Origin: Thielaviopsis euricoi
Lineage: Eukaryota; Ascomycota; Sordariomycetes; Microascales; Ceratocystidaceae
Direction of reading: 5' to 3'
Length of the DNA stretch: 64,000 nucleotides
Assembly (NCBI GenBank): GCA_001599615.1
Contig: BCHJ01000003.1
Location: 1,453,055 to 1,517,054 of the forward strand
Shown here: positions 11,955 through 23,595 of the stretch, in pieces
Numbering within the stretch: position 1 is the first letter of the stretch
Layout: each line of letters starts with the position of its first letter
The notes under the pieces: generated by a model
Seen by the model: the letters and a program-made list of their open reading frames with translations, nothing else
Databases searched by the model: none
What the model was told of the DNA's origin: nothing
Position numbers and translations under genes: made by a program

Positions 11955-14493
11955 TCATCTCCACTGCTGCGCCCGAAATGACCCCTCAACCTTGACATCG
12001 CGTACGCTTTCTGGCATCAGTCTCAACCATTCAAGCACGGCTTCCTCATCTACCTCCCCTCCATCGGCAAATCGTAGCATCAGGTTAATCTGCGGCCCGT
12101 TTCCGCCGTCCGCCAGGGGGTACCCAAGGCTGCTGCTAGCCGGCCGAGCCGCCAGCGGCGCAAGCAGAATTGATGCAAGCCGGCAATTTCCTGACGTCTG
12201 CAGATGCAGTGGTGACGGGAAGCTCGTAATCGTCTCCTTTTCCGGGTTGCGATCTTCAATCAACTTGGGGTAGTTGAACAAGACACGCGCATGGAGTTCC
12301 GTGACTGACAGCGGCGTAATGAAGCCACGCTGCGCTTGCATGCGCAGCTGCTCGGTGAGCGCTCGTGTAAAAGTACATCTGCTTTGCGCTTGAATGTGGT
12401 CCTTGCTAACAGCAGCCGCAATAAGCTCCAAAACGCCCTTTTGGCGAGCCATGTTGGACGATGCGAAATACGCCGCATCCATGATGATCAGCGTATCTGA
12501 TTTGGCTTCTTCCAGGTTCTGCTGGATGCCACTCCATCTGATGTCCGACGCTTTATCGCGGTCACTTGAGCTGTAATCATGTCAGTCAGTTAGTGCAAGG
12601 TTCCCTCGCCCGATAATTTTCATGATTAATCCTTACCTAGCCAGAACCATGTCCCGGTTGCTGTCAAGGTATGTGTGACCATTGTAGTACACAATCTTGA
12701 GCACATCACGCTGATCTCGATCCTCAGCAAACCTGCTAATCTCGCGCGAGAGCCATCTCCACGTACTCGGGCAGCCTTCTGACGGCGACGGAATAGGCTG
12801 AATCAGAGTCGTGTACTTATAAAACTTTTCGAAAACTTCGGCCAAATCACGAGCTGAAGCCTGAACGTTGGCGTCACTGTCATCCTGCCAGTAAAGCAAG
12901 AGCACGCTGACCGCTGTATATCTTGAGCGGCACTGAGACGACATCATTTGATCCACGTTGATTTGTAAATCACTCTTGATGCTTTCTATGCCAGGAAGGG
13001 CTGTGGAATTCTTTTCTAGCCGCGGGCCAGTCGGGAGCGGAGTTCGATTGCGGGACTCGCCAGTAAGAGGAGTACGCGGCACTTGATGAGGGGGATCAAG
13101 GTCCATTTCCTGTGGATGTGGCGGCGTCTGGGTATGATGATGAAGATGCTGCTGTTGCTGTTGCTGTTGCTGATCATGAGCGAAGGCAGGTGACCTGGTG
13201 ATCGTGTGGCCGTTTCCATTTATCACTGGCGAGTGACTGAGATGCGCCGATATGGTCTGGACAGAGTTAATCCGGGACAGGTGCACCGCATGGCCCGCCA
13301 GGTGGTTACCCGGGAGCGGTGCAGGGCTGAGTGGCCGGATACTCTCGGCAAACACGCCTTCCGGAATGGCTGGGCTGCGTGAGCGGCTGTATTTGCGAAC
13401 AGCCTCTTCCCACGTCATGTTGTGGTGGTTAGGGTGGCACTGTAGTAGTGTTAGAGTATGCTATATTAGTGTAATAGTGTAAGACTGTAGCAAAGAACCA
13501 ACTCACAGAAACACGTCTACGCCGGCAGTCCATGCAGGCACCAAGCTTACGGATCAATGCTGCCTTTTCACGCTGCTGCTGTGACAATGGCCCAGTACGT
13601 CTCCTATCGTTCCATATATTAGACTCGGTCCATCAGGAAGAGCAGCAATCTGTCCTGTAATGCTCAAAGCATTTCAGCGATGCGACTTGGATATGCACTT
13701 GCTACATCATGAGAGCCATGTATTTCAATACACGATACAGGCGGTCCCGGGGATTTACATACGAAGTAGTAGTAGATTCAACAGTCACAGGCAGCGGTTG
13801 TTGCGTTATTAGAGGGGGTGGTAGTGGTTGCTGTGGCTGCACCGGTGGTGGTTGCAACTGTTGGTGCTGATGCTGATGTTGGTGCTGGTGCTGTTGCTGG
13901 TGCTGTTGCTGATGTTGCTGCTGATGTTGCTGCTGCGGAGCAGGAGGCTGTTGCAACTGTTGAAGTTGTGAGTGTTGATGGAGCGGTTGCTGCGGAAGCG
14001 GTTGCTGTTGCGGAGGTTGTTGCAACTGCTGAAGCTGTTGTTGATGTTGATGTTGGTGTTGGTGTTGTTGTTGCTGTTGCTGCTGCGGAAGCTGTGGAAG
14101 TGGCTGTTGCTGAGGTGGCGACACGGCTTGAACGGGAACGTGGACCGAGACTGGGGTAGACACCGGAGCCTGGTTTAGTCCCAGTGCGACACCAACATTG
14201 ACCCCGATCCCCGCGCCGACAGCAGCCAGGCTGGAGGCGGTCATGGCTACCGGGATAGACGCAACAGTGGAGGCCGAATCCTTGCGCAGTGGCGACGAAG
14301 GTGGCTGCGTTTGCGGTTGCGGCTGACTCGAGTGGCTTCCAGGTGTGGCCGAGGCTAGTTGCTGATGTTGCTGAGGCGTCTGTGCCGTCGTGGCGCTTGA
14401 CGGCGACGCCGTCTGCGAGTTTGGTGAAGACCCAGACGGCGCGCGCTCTTCCTGCTTTGGCGGGGCCTCCAGAAGGCTTGGGGCCGGATGCAT
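11955..14493 (-). CDS. PolyQ protein with Cys/His cluster and caspase-like domain lacking the catalytic Cys
   Basis: Four exons on the minus strand, about 756 residues. The coding pieces are 14493 to about 13739, about 13603 to 13507, 13439-12637 and 12570-11955. The last two introns are clear (13440-13506 and 12571-12636; the latter has branch site CTAAC). The first is ambiguous: donor 13738 with acceptor 13604 gives a smooth reading frame, but a GTAAAT donor slightly upstream is also possible. Order of regions: a Pro/Ser/Gln N-terminus with long Gln/His tracts; a basic GACMDCRRRRV...CHPNHH cluster spanning intron 2; a second Gln run; then a domain resembling the fungal caspase-like (peptidase C14-type) fold. 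That domain has VYYNGHTYL with the presumed catalytic His (12675-12677) and LIIMDAAYF where relatives have LLDCC. Both Cys positions are Ala, so protease activity is unlikely. The family call is from memory of fungal homologues; function is unknown. Confidence 0.7.
13850..14110 (-). repeat. CAG/CAA-type coding repeat (polyGln/His)
   Basis: Minus-strand CAG, CAA and CAT/CAC codons encode long Gln and Gln-His tracts with interspersed Pro and Leu in the first large exon of the caspase-like gene. Mixed codons mean the tract is not a pure triplet expansion, though length variation between strains is likely. Confidence 0.9.
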
Positions 14494-17400
14494 GATCTAG
14501 ACCGGGCCGAGCCGAGCCAAATTGAACTAAAGCGCGGGTGTGAATTTCTGAAGGGGTCTATATTCAGATCTGTAGAAACAAGTAACAGTGCCTGGTTTAT
14601 TTTTTATTTTTCTTCCCCGGTATTTTTTGGGTGGGTTTTTTTTTTTGCCGCTTTTAGGAAACGCGGCACAGCAAGGAGCCGAGGAAAATAAACGACAAGG
14701 CTTCGCCTGCTGTTTCCGAGCGTCTAGAAATTGCCGGAGGGTCGGTGTCGATAGTTTAGAAGCAATTGCCGGAGATTTGCAGACCAGCGACTGATGGTGA
14801 CTGAGGTTTTATGATGAATATGTGAAATTTTACGTTGGCTGCCGCTGACGATTTCTTATTCGATGCTGGTCAATTTTTTTTTCTTGTTCGCTCCCCGTGC
14901 GTTTGTAAGTTTTTTCCCCGTTAAAAAAAAAAGAATGAATTCGTGAGCAGAAAAATCAAAGCCGAATTGTGGCCAACCTTTAACTGGATCCTGACAAACG
15001 CCGTGGAAAAAAAAGAAATAAAAACTAAGGCAATAAAAAAAAAGATATAAAAGAGAATATATATATAAAAAGAACAAAAAAAAAGACAACGATGGAAAAA
15101 CAAAAAAAGAGCGACGAACACTGCAGTGGATGAAAACTGCCCAAAAAGGGAGCAAAAATAGCAACAAAAGAAAAAAAGAAAGTAAAGAAAGAAGAGAAGA
15201 GAGAAATTGAAGTTATACAGAAAAAAAAAAAGTGATGAGTGGAGCTTGGTCAATATTTTTAGAGCTAGCAATTGCCAGACCGAAGCTACAAAGGACATAG
15301 AGAAGAAGGTATAAGCAACTTTGTTTCGAAAAGAGTTATTGCTCATTATAATAAGACTAACAAGAATATATAAGGTATCTGGGACAGGCAGGAACAGCAC
15401 AGGGCACTTGTTTTGTGATTTCCCTTGTAGTTTGGCTTATTACTTCTGTACTGGGTCGTCTCTTGTAGTCTTCCGAGGGTTTGATTGCTTCAACTCGAGC
15501 TTTTCTTCTATTTGATACAATTACTGCTCATATACGCCTTTATATTCAGCATGTATACTTTCATAAAATAAAGATACAATGTTTAATAGCCTGTTGGCAT
15601 CACTGATTGATAGACGCTATAAGGTCGGCAGAAATAGCACAGAATAAAGAGTGGAACAATAGCAACCCTAATAATAACCTATACTGAACAAACGACGAGG
15701 GCAAGAAAAGGAAACCAAATTGACGCAATAGTTAGTCACAAAGCAGCAGGGAACATGACCCAAGAACTCGCTCAAAGCAATAGTCCTCAAGCCACTATGG
15801 CAGGTGTCAATCTCTGCCCTGTGCTATGAATCAAGCTTCGCCACAGTCTTTGTCAAAAGACACAGTACAAAAGAAAAACATCAACACCAAAAAGTCGACT
15901 CTAGCAATAAATGGAAGGAGAAGTCCAGAAATGGCAACATCAAGTTCCCCTGGTAAACAGGGCTGGCTCAGCCTTGACCAGAAAGAGAAAGAAAGAAAGA
16001 AATCCAGCTCAACTACGACGCTAAGTTCAAACCGAGAGAAAAAGAAATATACATCTTGTTTTTCTTCTTTTTCTTGGTCCGGCGATAGAAGGAGCCCGAG
16101 AGAAATACTGCTCGCTTATGACGGAAGGAATTCCTGCTTTGAGATGCAATGCAAGCATAGCATAGCGTTTTCAAGTTTTGTTTTCTTTGGTTCGATACTG
16201 TCTATCAGTAATGGGAAACTTCAGTTTCTAGGGGGTTCTGGCGCCACGACGACCTCAAGAGCACAAAATAAACACCTTGCGCACGTCCTACGCACAAACC
16301 ATACCTCCCGCTAGCATATAAAAATGCAGTTTATGCACCGACTTGCTGCATACGGCAGATAGATACTGTGGCCTTGTTCATTGTTTCCACAGTTTCCACT
16401 TCTGGTCATCTATACCCTCGCTTCATTCTTCAAGCACAGCTTGTGACTAGAACCTGGGCCTTGTATGAATACTGTAAGCGCTGCATAATTACAATATTGT
16501 TGAGGTTGGTGTAGAGCTGCTAATTCAGACAACATGTGGGCTTGTACATGGAAGTGCATGGGACAAATCGGTGTGGCTTTCGTTGTATCTCGTCCAGTAA
16601 AACACTCCCCAACTCAGTGAAAACCCGAGACAACTATCAAAATCACCCTTTGCTGTCTGCATGTGTACACCGAGAACAGGGCGCTGATCCATACTGCGAC
16701 CATCGTCATCTCGTCCCTAGTTCGCGCCAATATAGCAGGGAAGCTAAGAATTCACGAGTGCTCTTGCTGTCAACATCAAATGCTAATCATTTAAGACATC
16801 TGACACACATATGCTTATTTCTTTAGCTAAACTTGTAAACCTTACCCGCACTACGAGTTAATCTTTCAATACAGGAAGACCTCTGTGGAATATAGGCGGA
16901 AACCTCTTATGACAGTACATATAGAAGTAGTACTGAGAAAAGCGTATATAGCGATAAAGCTGAAAAAGCATCCGACGTGATACGCAACGCTTTGAAGCAA
17001 AATATGATCCTCATGTTGCTTGGAACCAATAGCGCGAATACTCAATGACAGGATGCTAGAAACAGGAACAACGTGACAAGGTGAAATAACTGTCAGATAG
17101 GGAAGACATTAAGTAGCGGAATCGGCGAGTGAGCTTCCGGTTCCAGAACAAGGACGTGATAGGGGCACGTGAAGCTGGCCATTAAAGCACAAATCTGCAC
17201 TACTGCAATGACCAATGCTTGTTACCAATAAGCGTAGATCAACTTGCGTACTGTTATCTCAACAGGGCTCTATTTACACTTTATTCTATAAGCTGAACAT
17301 GTTGGTCTGCGATGAGGGTACTTTGGCCGTGTAGACAAGTAATAAATCTTGTGTTCAAGCGAGAACACAATATGTCGTAGAGTAGGACGTACGGGAATCA

Positions 17401-20400
17401 AGAGGAAAAAAAAGGTAATACCTGTGCGTTAGCTATTAAACCCTGCGCCAAAGGCTACCGACGGACATACGTAGGATTTAGGAAACAAGAGAGCAACAAT
17501 GTAATGTCTAGGAACTAAGCGTATAACCGCAAAGGCCCGGACAGGGTTTGTCAGTGGTTGACATGCCGTTGCGAGGTTTTAAGAGACAGTTAACGAGTCA
17601 TGCTAGGCGAGTTTAGTTCCCAAGAAGAATAAAAAAAATAAAAATAAACCCTAAAGAGTTGTCTCTACGAAACATCCATCTTTAAGCGCCGTCTCGTTCC
17701 ACGTCCAAGTAAGCACCAAAATAAACCATGCCGTCTATCACAAAGACACCAAGGGTTGTCTGTCTAACCAACCTATAGAGTACAACAACAAACATGGAAT
17801 CCGTCTTGATGACAGATATTACACACTTCAGTTACACCCTGCAACAAGGGAGAAACAGCGCACTTGTACTTGAGCCAAAAATGACAGGCTACAGGTTCCA
17901 AAAGAGGAGGTTATAGCACTGTCACATACCAGGAGCAGAAATTCACCGTTACCACTTGCAGAAGATGTACTACAGTCTTGTTTTTCCCAGGAACAAGGCG
18001 AACAGATGGGCGGAAGTATGAAGAATATGATAGAAACAAGAAGAAAAGCGGGAGACGAGGATGACGGCTCAGGAGAGAGATAGATAAAATAAATCAAAAT
18101 ATACATAAGAAAAAAAAAAGGGAGGAAATAGAACAGGCACTCTGTAGCCGCCGCCCCCAAGATGAGAAGCGACCCTGCCTCTGCACTTCAACATGATTGA
18201 GACAGCGAGAAAAGAAGAAGAGAACAAGAAAAAAGGAGCATAAAAAGGAATGCACCAGAAATAAGAAAGCCCGAAAAGGACTAAACAAGAAAGCTCCGTT
18301 GTTGCGTTTCATGCAAGCTGAGGTGAAAGTGACGGAAAACAAGTGGATATGTCGGGGGAAAGAGTTTTTTTTTTTTTTTTTTTTTTTTGGTAGCCTCTAA
18401 CTTGACCACAATTTTTGCTCCCCGACTGTTACCGGTTGCCGTGCTTATTATCTTAGTTTGAAGGATAAGATAGTAAGATAGTATTGCAGATGGAAAGGGG
18501 AAGAAAAGAGGAGGAGGGGGAGGGGGAGAGAAGTACAGTCACACATGGCCAGAGAGAGGACGAGTCAGGAAGAAAGAGAAAACGTCTACAAAGTACTTGA
18601 GTTAAGTCCCTAAGGCGGAGAAGAAGAAAAACCTAACCTCAGGTAGAGATTTTTGCTCTCGTGATACCCGCTAGTCTGCTTTAAGCCGCTTCGTTGCACC
18701 AGCCAGTCCGACAAGCAAAACACGGAGAATGCAGATCGTCAAACAGCACAGGATTTGAAAATAGGATGAGAGGGGCAACATGAAATACATGGGCTGCAAT
18801 AGGCTAGTATAAAAAGGCAGACCGAGGAATAAAAAGGAAAGGTATGTTTGCTTGTGAAGAGCAGTTTGCAGAAGTGGTAGTGGTGGGTTGTATAAGCTGC
18901 TTAGGGTTACATCTAGACTGAGGGGAGGGGGCAGATATTTTGCTTAAAAAATAAGTACAGCACTTAACGGCTTGGGTCATTATTTATCTAGCATCTTCTG
19001 GGAATACAGAGTCTGAAGAAAATATATAAACCATAAGCTGTATAAGTCATAGCTGCCCGCCCAGATCGTGACAGGGACCAGGGCAGACAATCAAGAACTG
19101 TGCATCTTCAAGCATAGCGTTCCCAAATTGTTTCCAAGGCTGTGTATACGCTCTCTAAATTAACGACCTGATAGCATTATCTAGTTGGAGCTAGCAACGA
19201 CTTGACAACAATTTCCAGCAAGTCTGCCATAGCACTTTATCTGATCTAGCAAACCACATGCCACCACTTTAACATGTGCGCATTTTGACTACTGAGATAG
19301 CATAGTGACTTGCCTTGTATGGCTTTAGGGCACGGTGCAGCGATAGCCCTAGGTTTACGCTTAAACTGCTACTACAATGAACAGGCCTCTTCCTTCTGTG
19401 TAGCGGGACAGGCAGCCCAACACGACACAACAAGGACACAAGACCCGATGCGCAGCAGATGTAGATGCGAGTGACATCCATAGGCAAGCCGGCTTTTGGA
19501 GCCTTCTGCCCGCGGTGTGTGCGCTGTTCCCACTTAAGCCGACGGGCTATATTAAATGCTGGTTGTCATAGGAGCGCCTATAGCCCAATGCAGAACTAGG
19601 ATGGCGGCGCCCTTGTTTGCTCGTCGCCTCTAATCCCATGTCTATATCAAGCCTCTACTATTAGTCCTGTTGGCCAAGAGAAACTCCTGTGCTCACCGAC
19701 AGCTGACCTGGTACGAGTAGAGGAGCCACAACCTGGAAGCACAATCATGAAGAAACGCAAGTTGAGTGCCATTAAATGCTGGGTCTCTAATTGTTGAGGC
19801 ACCGAGCTCTTTTCTTTTTCTGCATATTGTCATTGTGTTAAATCGAAGACAGAACTGCAGCTCAAAAGAAATATCCACGGCGGTGAATCATACTGTGTTA
19901 CTTTTGGTGGTAAAGCTCTCTACACCTCATAACAAGATAAACGTATTTGTTGAGCTTGACCAGCACGAGTGTGCTTCTTACTGATACAGCTGCCTATTTG
20001 CCTTACATCATGGTAGCATTCCATCATAGCTATCTAGTCAATAGTCGTAAAATGACAAATGTGGGTTCTAGTGTGTTTCGGGATATCTAGAGTGATATGA
20101 TAGACCAAGCTACAAGGGATCCATGAGACATTCCATATGTAGATGGCAGGACAGATTTGACCAAGAGAGGATATATGAATGACGAGTAAAACAAGGCCAC
20201 ACTAAGTAAAATAACAGACAATCCCAATATATGGCCGCAAGTCGTGAGCATACTAACACATACAAGCATGGAATCAAAACACAAACGCAAGGGGGAACCA
20301 TGCCTTGGCCTGGTGGCCAAGCAATGATGTAACATAGAGAACAAGACAATGAAGAAGGAGAAACAGACACGGGAAATAGAAAAGAACAACAAGGATAAAG

Positions 20401-21362
20401 GACGGCCAATTGTTGAGTATGACATTGGTATCGAGATATTAGTAGAAAAGTAAAGAAGCAATAGGATAGTCAATACTACGAGTCTGAAACTGTCACGGGT
20501 AGCCGATGCTAGCAGTCTCTCGGCTGAATATGGCAGGCATAAGCAGGGGCTCTGGCTATTGTTTCCGTGAGCTCTAAACTTCTGTTCTACAAAGCAAGCA
20601 CCATGTGTGATTCAACAGAGAGTGTCTTACTGAACATTGGTATCTGTACTTTGATTTAGTTGTACAAGACTTTATAAGCACGTATCCAACATGTGTGCTT
20701 TTTCTTATACGAGTAGAGAGCATGCTCAAATACATTGAGCTTGTATTGAATAGCCTTGATTAGTATTGATACCACAGTTGTTTGCATGTATATTCCACTA
20801 TACTATGCAAGTCTCCTACTCAGTCTTCCTACATAAATACATGCGTACACCGAGACATGCGGTGCGCGTTGTAGGCCGAAGAGCCGTCTGCAGCAAAGCT
20901 GAAGGCTGAAGGCTGAAGGCGCCTATATCGAGCCGTTTTGGATAAATTGCTTTTCGTGCCGGCTCTGTAGCTGGAGCAGACTGTAAGCAGCATATTCCTT
21001 TTTCTCTCTCTCCTTGTATTGCTTTCCCTTTGTTGGTGGTCTTTCACTCTTCCATCATGTTTAGTAACCCCCCTTGGGACAAGATCATTTGCAGTAGAAA
21101 TTATACCAGCGTGTTTTCGTATCTTGTTTTCTGCTTTCCTACTTTTTGTTCTTCCCCTCTGCATACCAAAGCCTCCGCCCTAAGTACATGCTTCCTTCTA
21201 CCTAAATACAACACACCATACTCTTTCTTTGAACCCATTGTCAAGTTCATGTATAGGAACTGATTCGCAAACAGTACCCCTCCTTGCCTTTTGCCCTGCA
21301 TTGTACCTCTCAAGTATGAATTGGCGCTACTGGAAGAAGTTGCCAGATACAAGAAACGGAAG

Positions 21363-21394
<32 letters not shown>

Positions 21395-23595
21395 CAATGC
21401 AACTTCATGTGTGATGCCATGTTGCATCCATGCATGGATATACATATGTGCCTTTTTTGTCAGGCCAAGGAAGTCAGTTGGAGCTTAGACGAAAGTAGCA
21501 TTCACTCCTAATTTGTTTCGTCAACTTGTCTTTTCTTTTTTTTTTCTCTTCCTTTGGTTCTCCTCTTCCACCGTAGTAGTGGCTGTACATATGTAACGGT
21601 GCCTCCTGCTCATTCTCTTGGTTGTCTTTTTCTGTATACTTCATCCTTCCGACTCAGGATGCAAAGGACTGGCTGTCCATACGCCAATCTCTGTTGATGC
21701 TTGTATGTACTGCTACTACAGGCTCTCTATCGGCCCTGACCTTTTCGACAGCCAAGCGCCCTGCTCGGCCAAACTGCCAGTCCTTGGAAGCGGTATCACG
21801 GCATCGGCGAGATGCATATGCACCTATTTGTATGGCTCCTTCGCTGATAATTGTCGGACTGGTTTATGATACGCTGTACATCTATACTTGATCAAGTATA
21901 TATAGAAATGAGGGGTTCAAATGTAGTTCAATACACACCCTGGACTATGCATAACCCTTCATAACCCTACATTTACAAACCCCATGAAACCCTTTGTACC
22001 ACCATCAATGAACATAATGTGCTGAGTGACAGATGAAAACGCTGTTTCTAGCATTTATTTGCGTGGCCATATAGAAGAGTTGAGAGATAGACACTATCAT
22101 TGAGTATAGATGCCACTCTGATCATGATCTGGTCGGTGAAGCTTTGAATTCCGATGCTACCAGTAGTAGTATCTCTCTGTACCACAGTGGCTGTCAGACA
22201 TCATATCAAACATTGGCCATATCTATGTTTCAGCAGCGACGCTGTTTCTAATGCCGTGCAGCTTACTGGAGTTGCAAAAGTTTTCATTTTCCCTTGCTTA
22301 CGATCCTGGTTGTGCTCTTTCTTGTTGAAGACAAGCAGCGATGGGATATTAAGCGCCAGTCTCAAGATACTACTTGGACACTTGTCATGTTTGTTAGATT
22401 TCGACCAAGGACACGGATGTATCGCTTAGATACAGACTCCAAATGTACAGACAGGGCGACCAGCGCGTTTTGTGTCTACGTAAGAAATGAAAACCGAAAA
22501 ATCAACGGCTTATATCCCATCTACTCCCGTTGCTTTCCCGCCTTTTCTTCGTCTTATACCACCGAGAAGCCGATAATTTTCTGATTCTCTCTGTATACAA
22601 TGATGAGTTCTTTAGCACCTATCACATGATGCCTCTGCACAAGCTGGCCAACACTACTTCCAAGCCCTTCTAGGCAAGGAGCTATCGCAGGCTGACCGAG
22701 TCGAGTCTGTCTGACTGTAACAAGTCACGCTGATAAGGCAAATCTATACACACTTACACATGGTGCCAGACTGTGTTTCCGGGAACATTCCCGTCCATTT
22801 GATATTACGCGTACACCCGCAAAGCAATGCACAGATAGATATACAAAATATGAAAGGAAAAAGAAAGGTGAAATTTGATAGAAAAAGAAAAGGCCCAGGC
22901 TAGACTCGAGCCCGCCTTAGGCCCGGAATCTGCACTCCGTCACCTTACGGCTGTTTTGCTGTTTTCTTTTGTATTTCTTTTTCTTTTGGAACACGTCGTT
23001 TCTTTTCTTTCTCCCTGCACTTGTTTGCTCACTTGCTCATTTTTCTCATTTTGCTACACCCGGAAATTCGCCAAGTGACTAGTCACCAAAACCTCAGACA
23101 GCCCTAAAGTACTACAGCCGCAACATCAGCAGCAAACAGGCAATACCAGTCACGCTTGTGTGTCTTCTTTTCGGGCGTAAATCACACACATACATATGCA
23201 CGCGGCACGGTTAAGAAAGACTAATGCAGGATGGAAATAAAAGAAATATATATACCATAGAATATTATCAGAAAAATAGAAATAAAAGAAAGTCGGCTCG
23301 AGTGTGAAGAAAGCCTTGTAATCACATATGGGGCAAAGGGATGAATGAATGGAATACCATGCCTGTTGTCACCGTTTTACGGCAGGCAAAGAAGACGCAT
23401 CAACCATCCGTGTGCATTCACTGCTTTACTTTACGCCTTATAGAGTGAATATCATATGCGATTAGAAGCGCCAACCAGATGCTGTCTATCTACCAGTGTA
23501 TAGTATGTACATGCGCAAAAGAAAATCTCAAAGAAACAGGAAACAGAAACCCCACTCGAATAAACACCAAGCTCTTACCCACCCCTCTCAACGGT
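14494..23595. other. 9.1-kb intergenic region, no credible gene
   Basis: No open frame longer than 162 codons, none with a recognisable domain. The first 750 bp (to about 15240) is purine-rich on the plus strand, i.e. pyrimidine-rich upstream of the minus-strand caspase-like gene. Another purine-rich block lies at 18060-18340 with no gene nearby, followed by a run of 24 T (18365-18388). A 31-A run is at 21363-21393. Around 20906-20925 the heptamer GCTGAAG repeats. Base composition is moderate, not the extreme AT of RIP-mutated repeats or AT isochores. Confidence 0.6.
21363..21393. repeat. 31-base poly(A) run
   Basis: Uninterrupted A run. Its true length may be unreliable, given the homopolymer problems seen at the assembly gap near 47.9 kb. 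Confidence 0.9.

Noticed and set aside
15826..16314. 162-codon plus-strand frame
   Set aside because: Lys/Ser-rich, no recognisable domain, no splice partners or promoter context.
22895..22960. GC-richer patch suggestive of a tRNA (CTCGAG near a possible anticodon stem)
   Set aside because: The T-arm and acceptor stem do not pair, the anticodon loop has 8 nt, and there is no A box.
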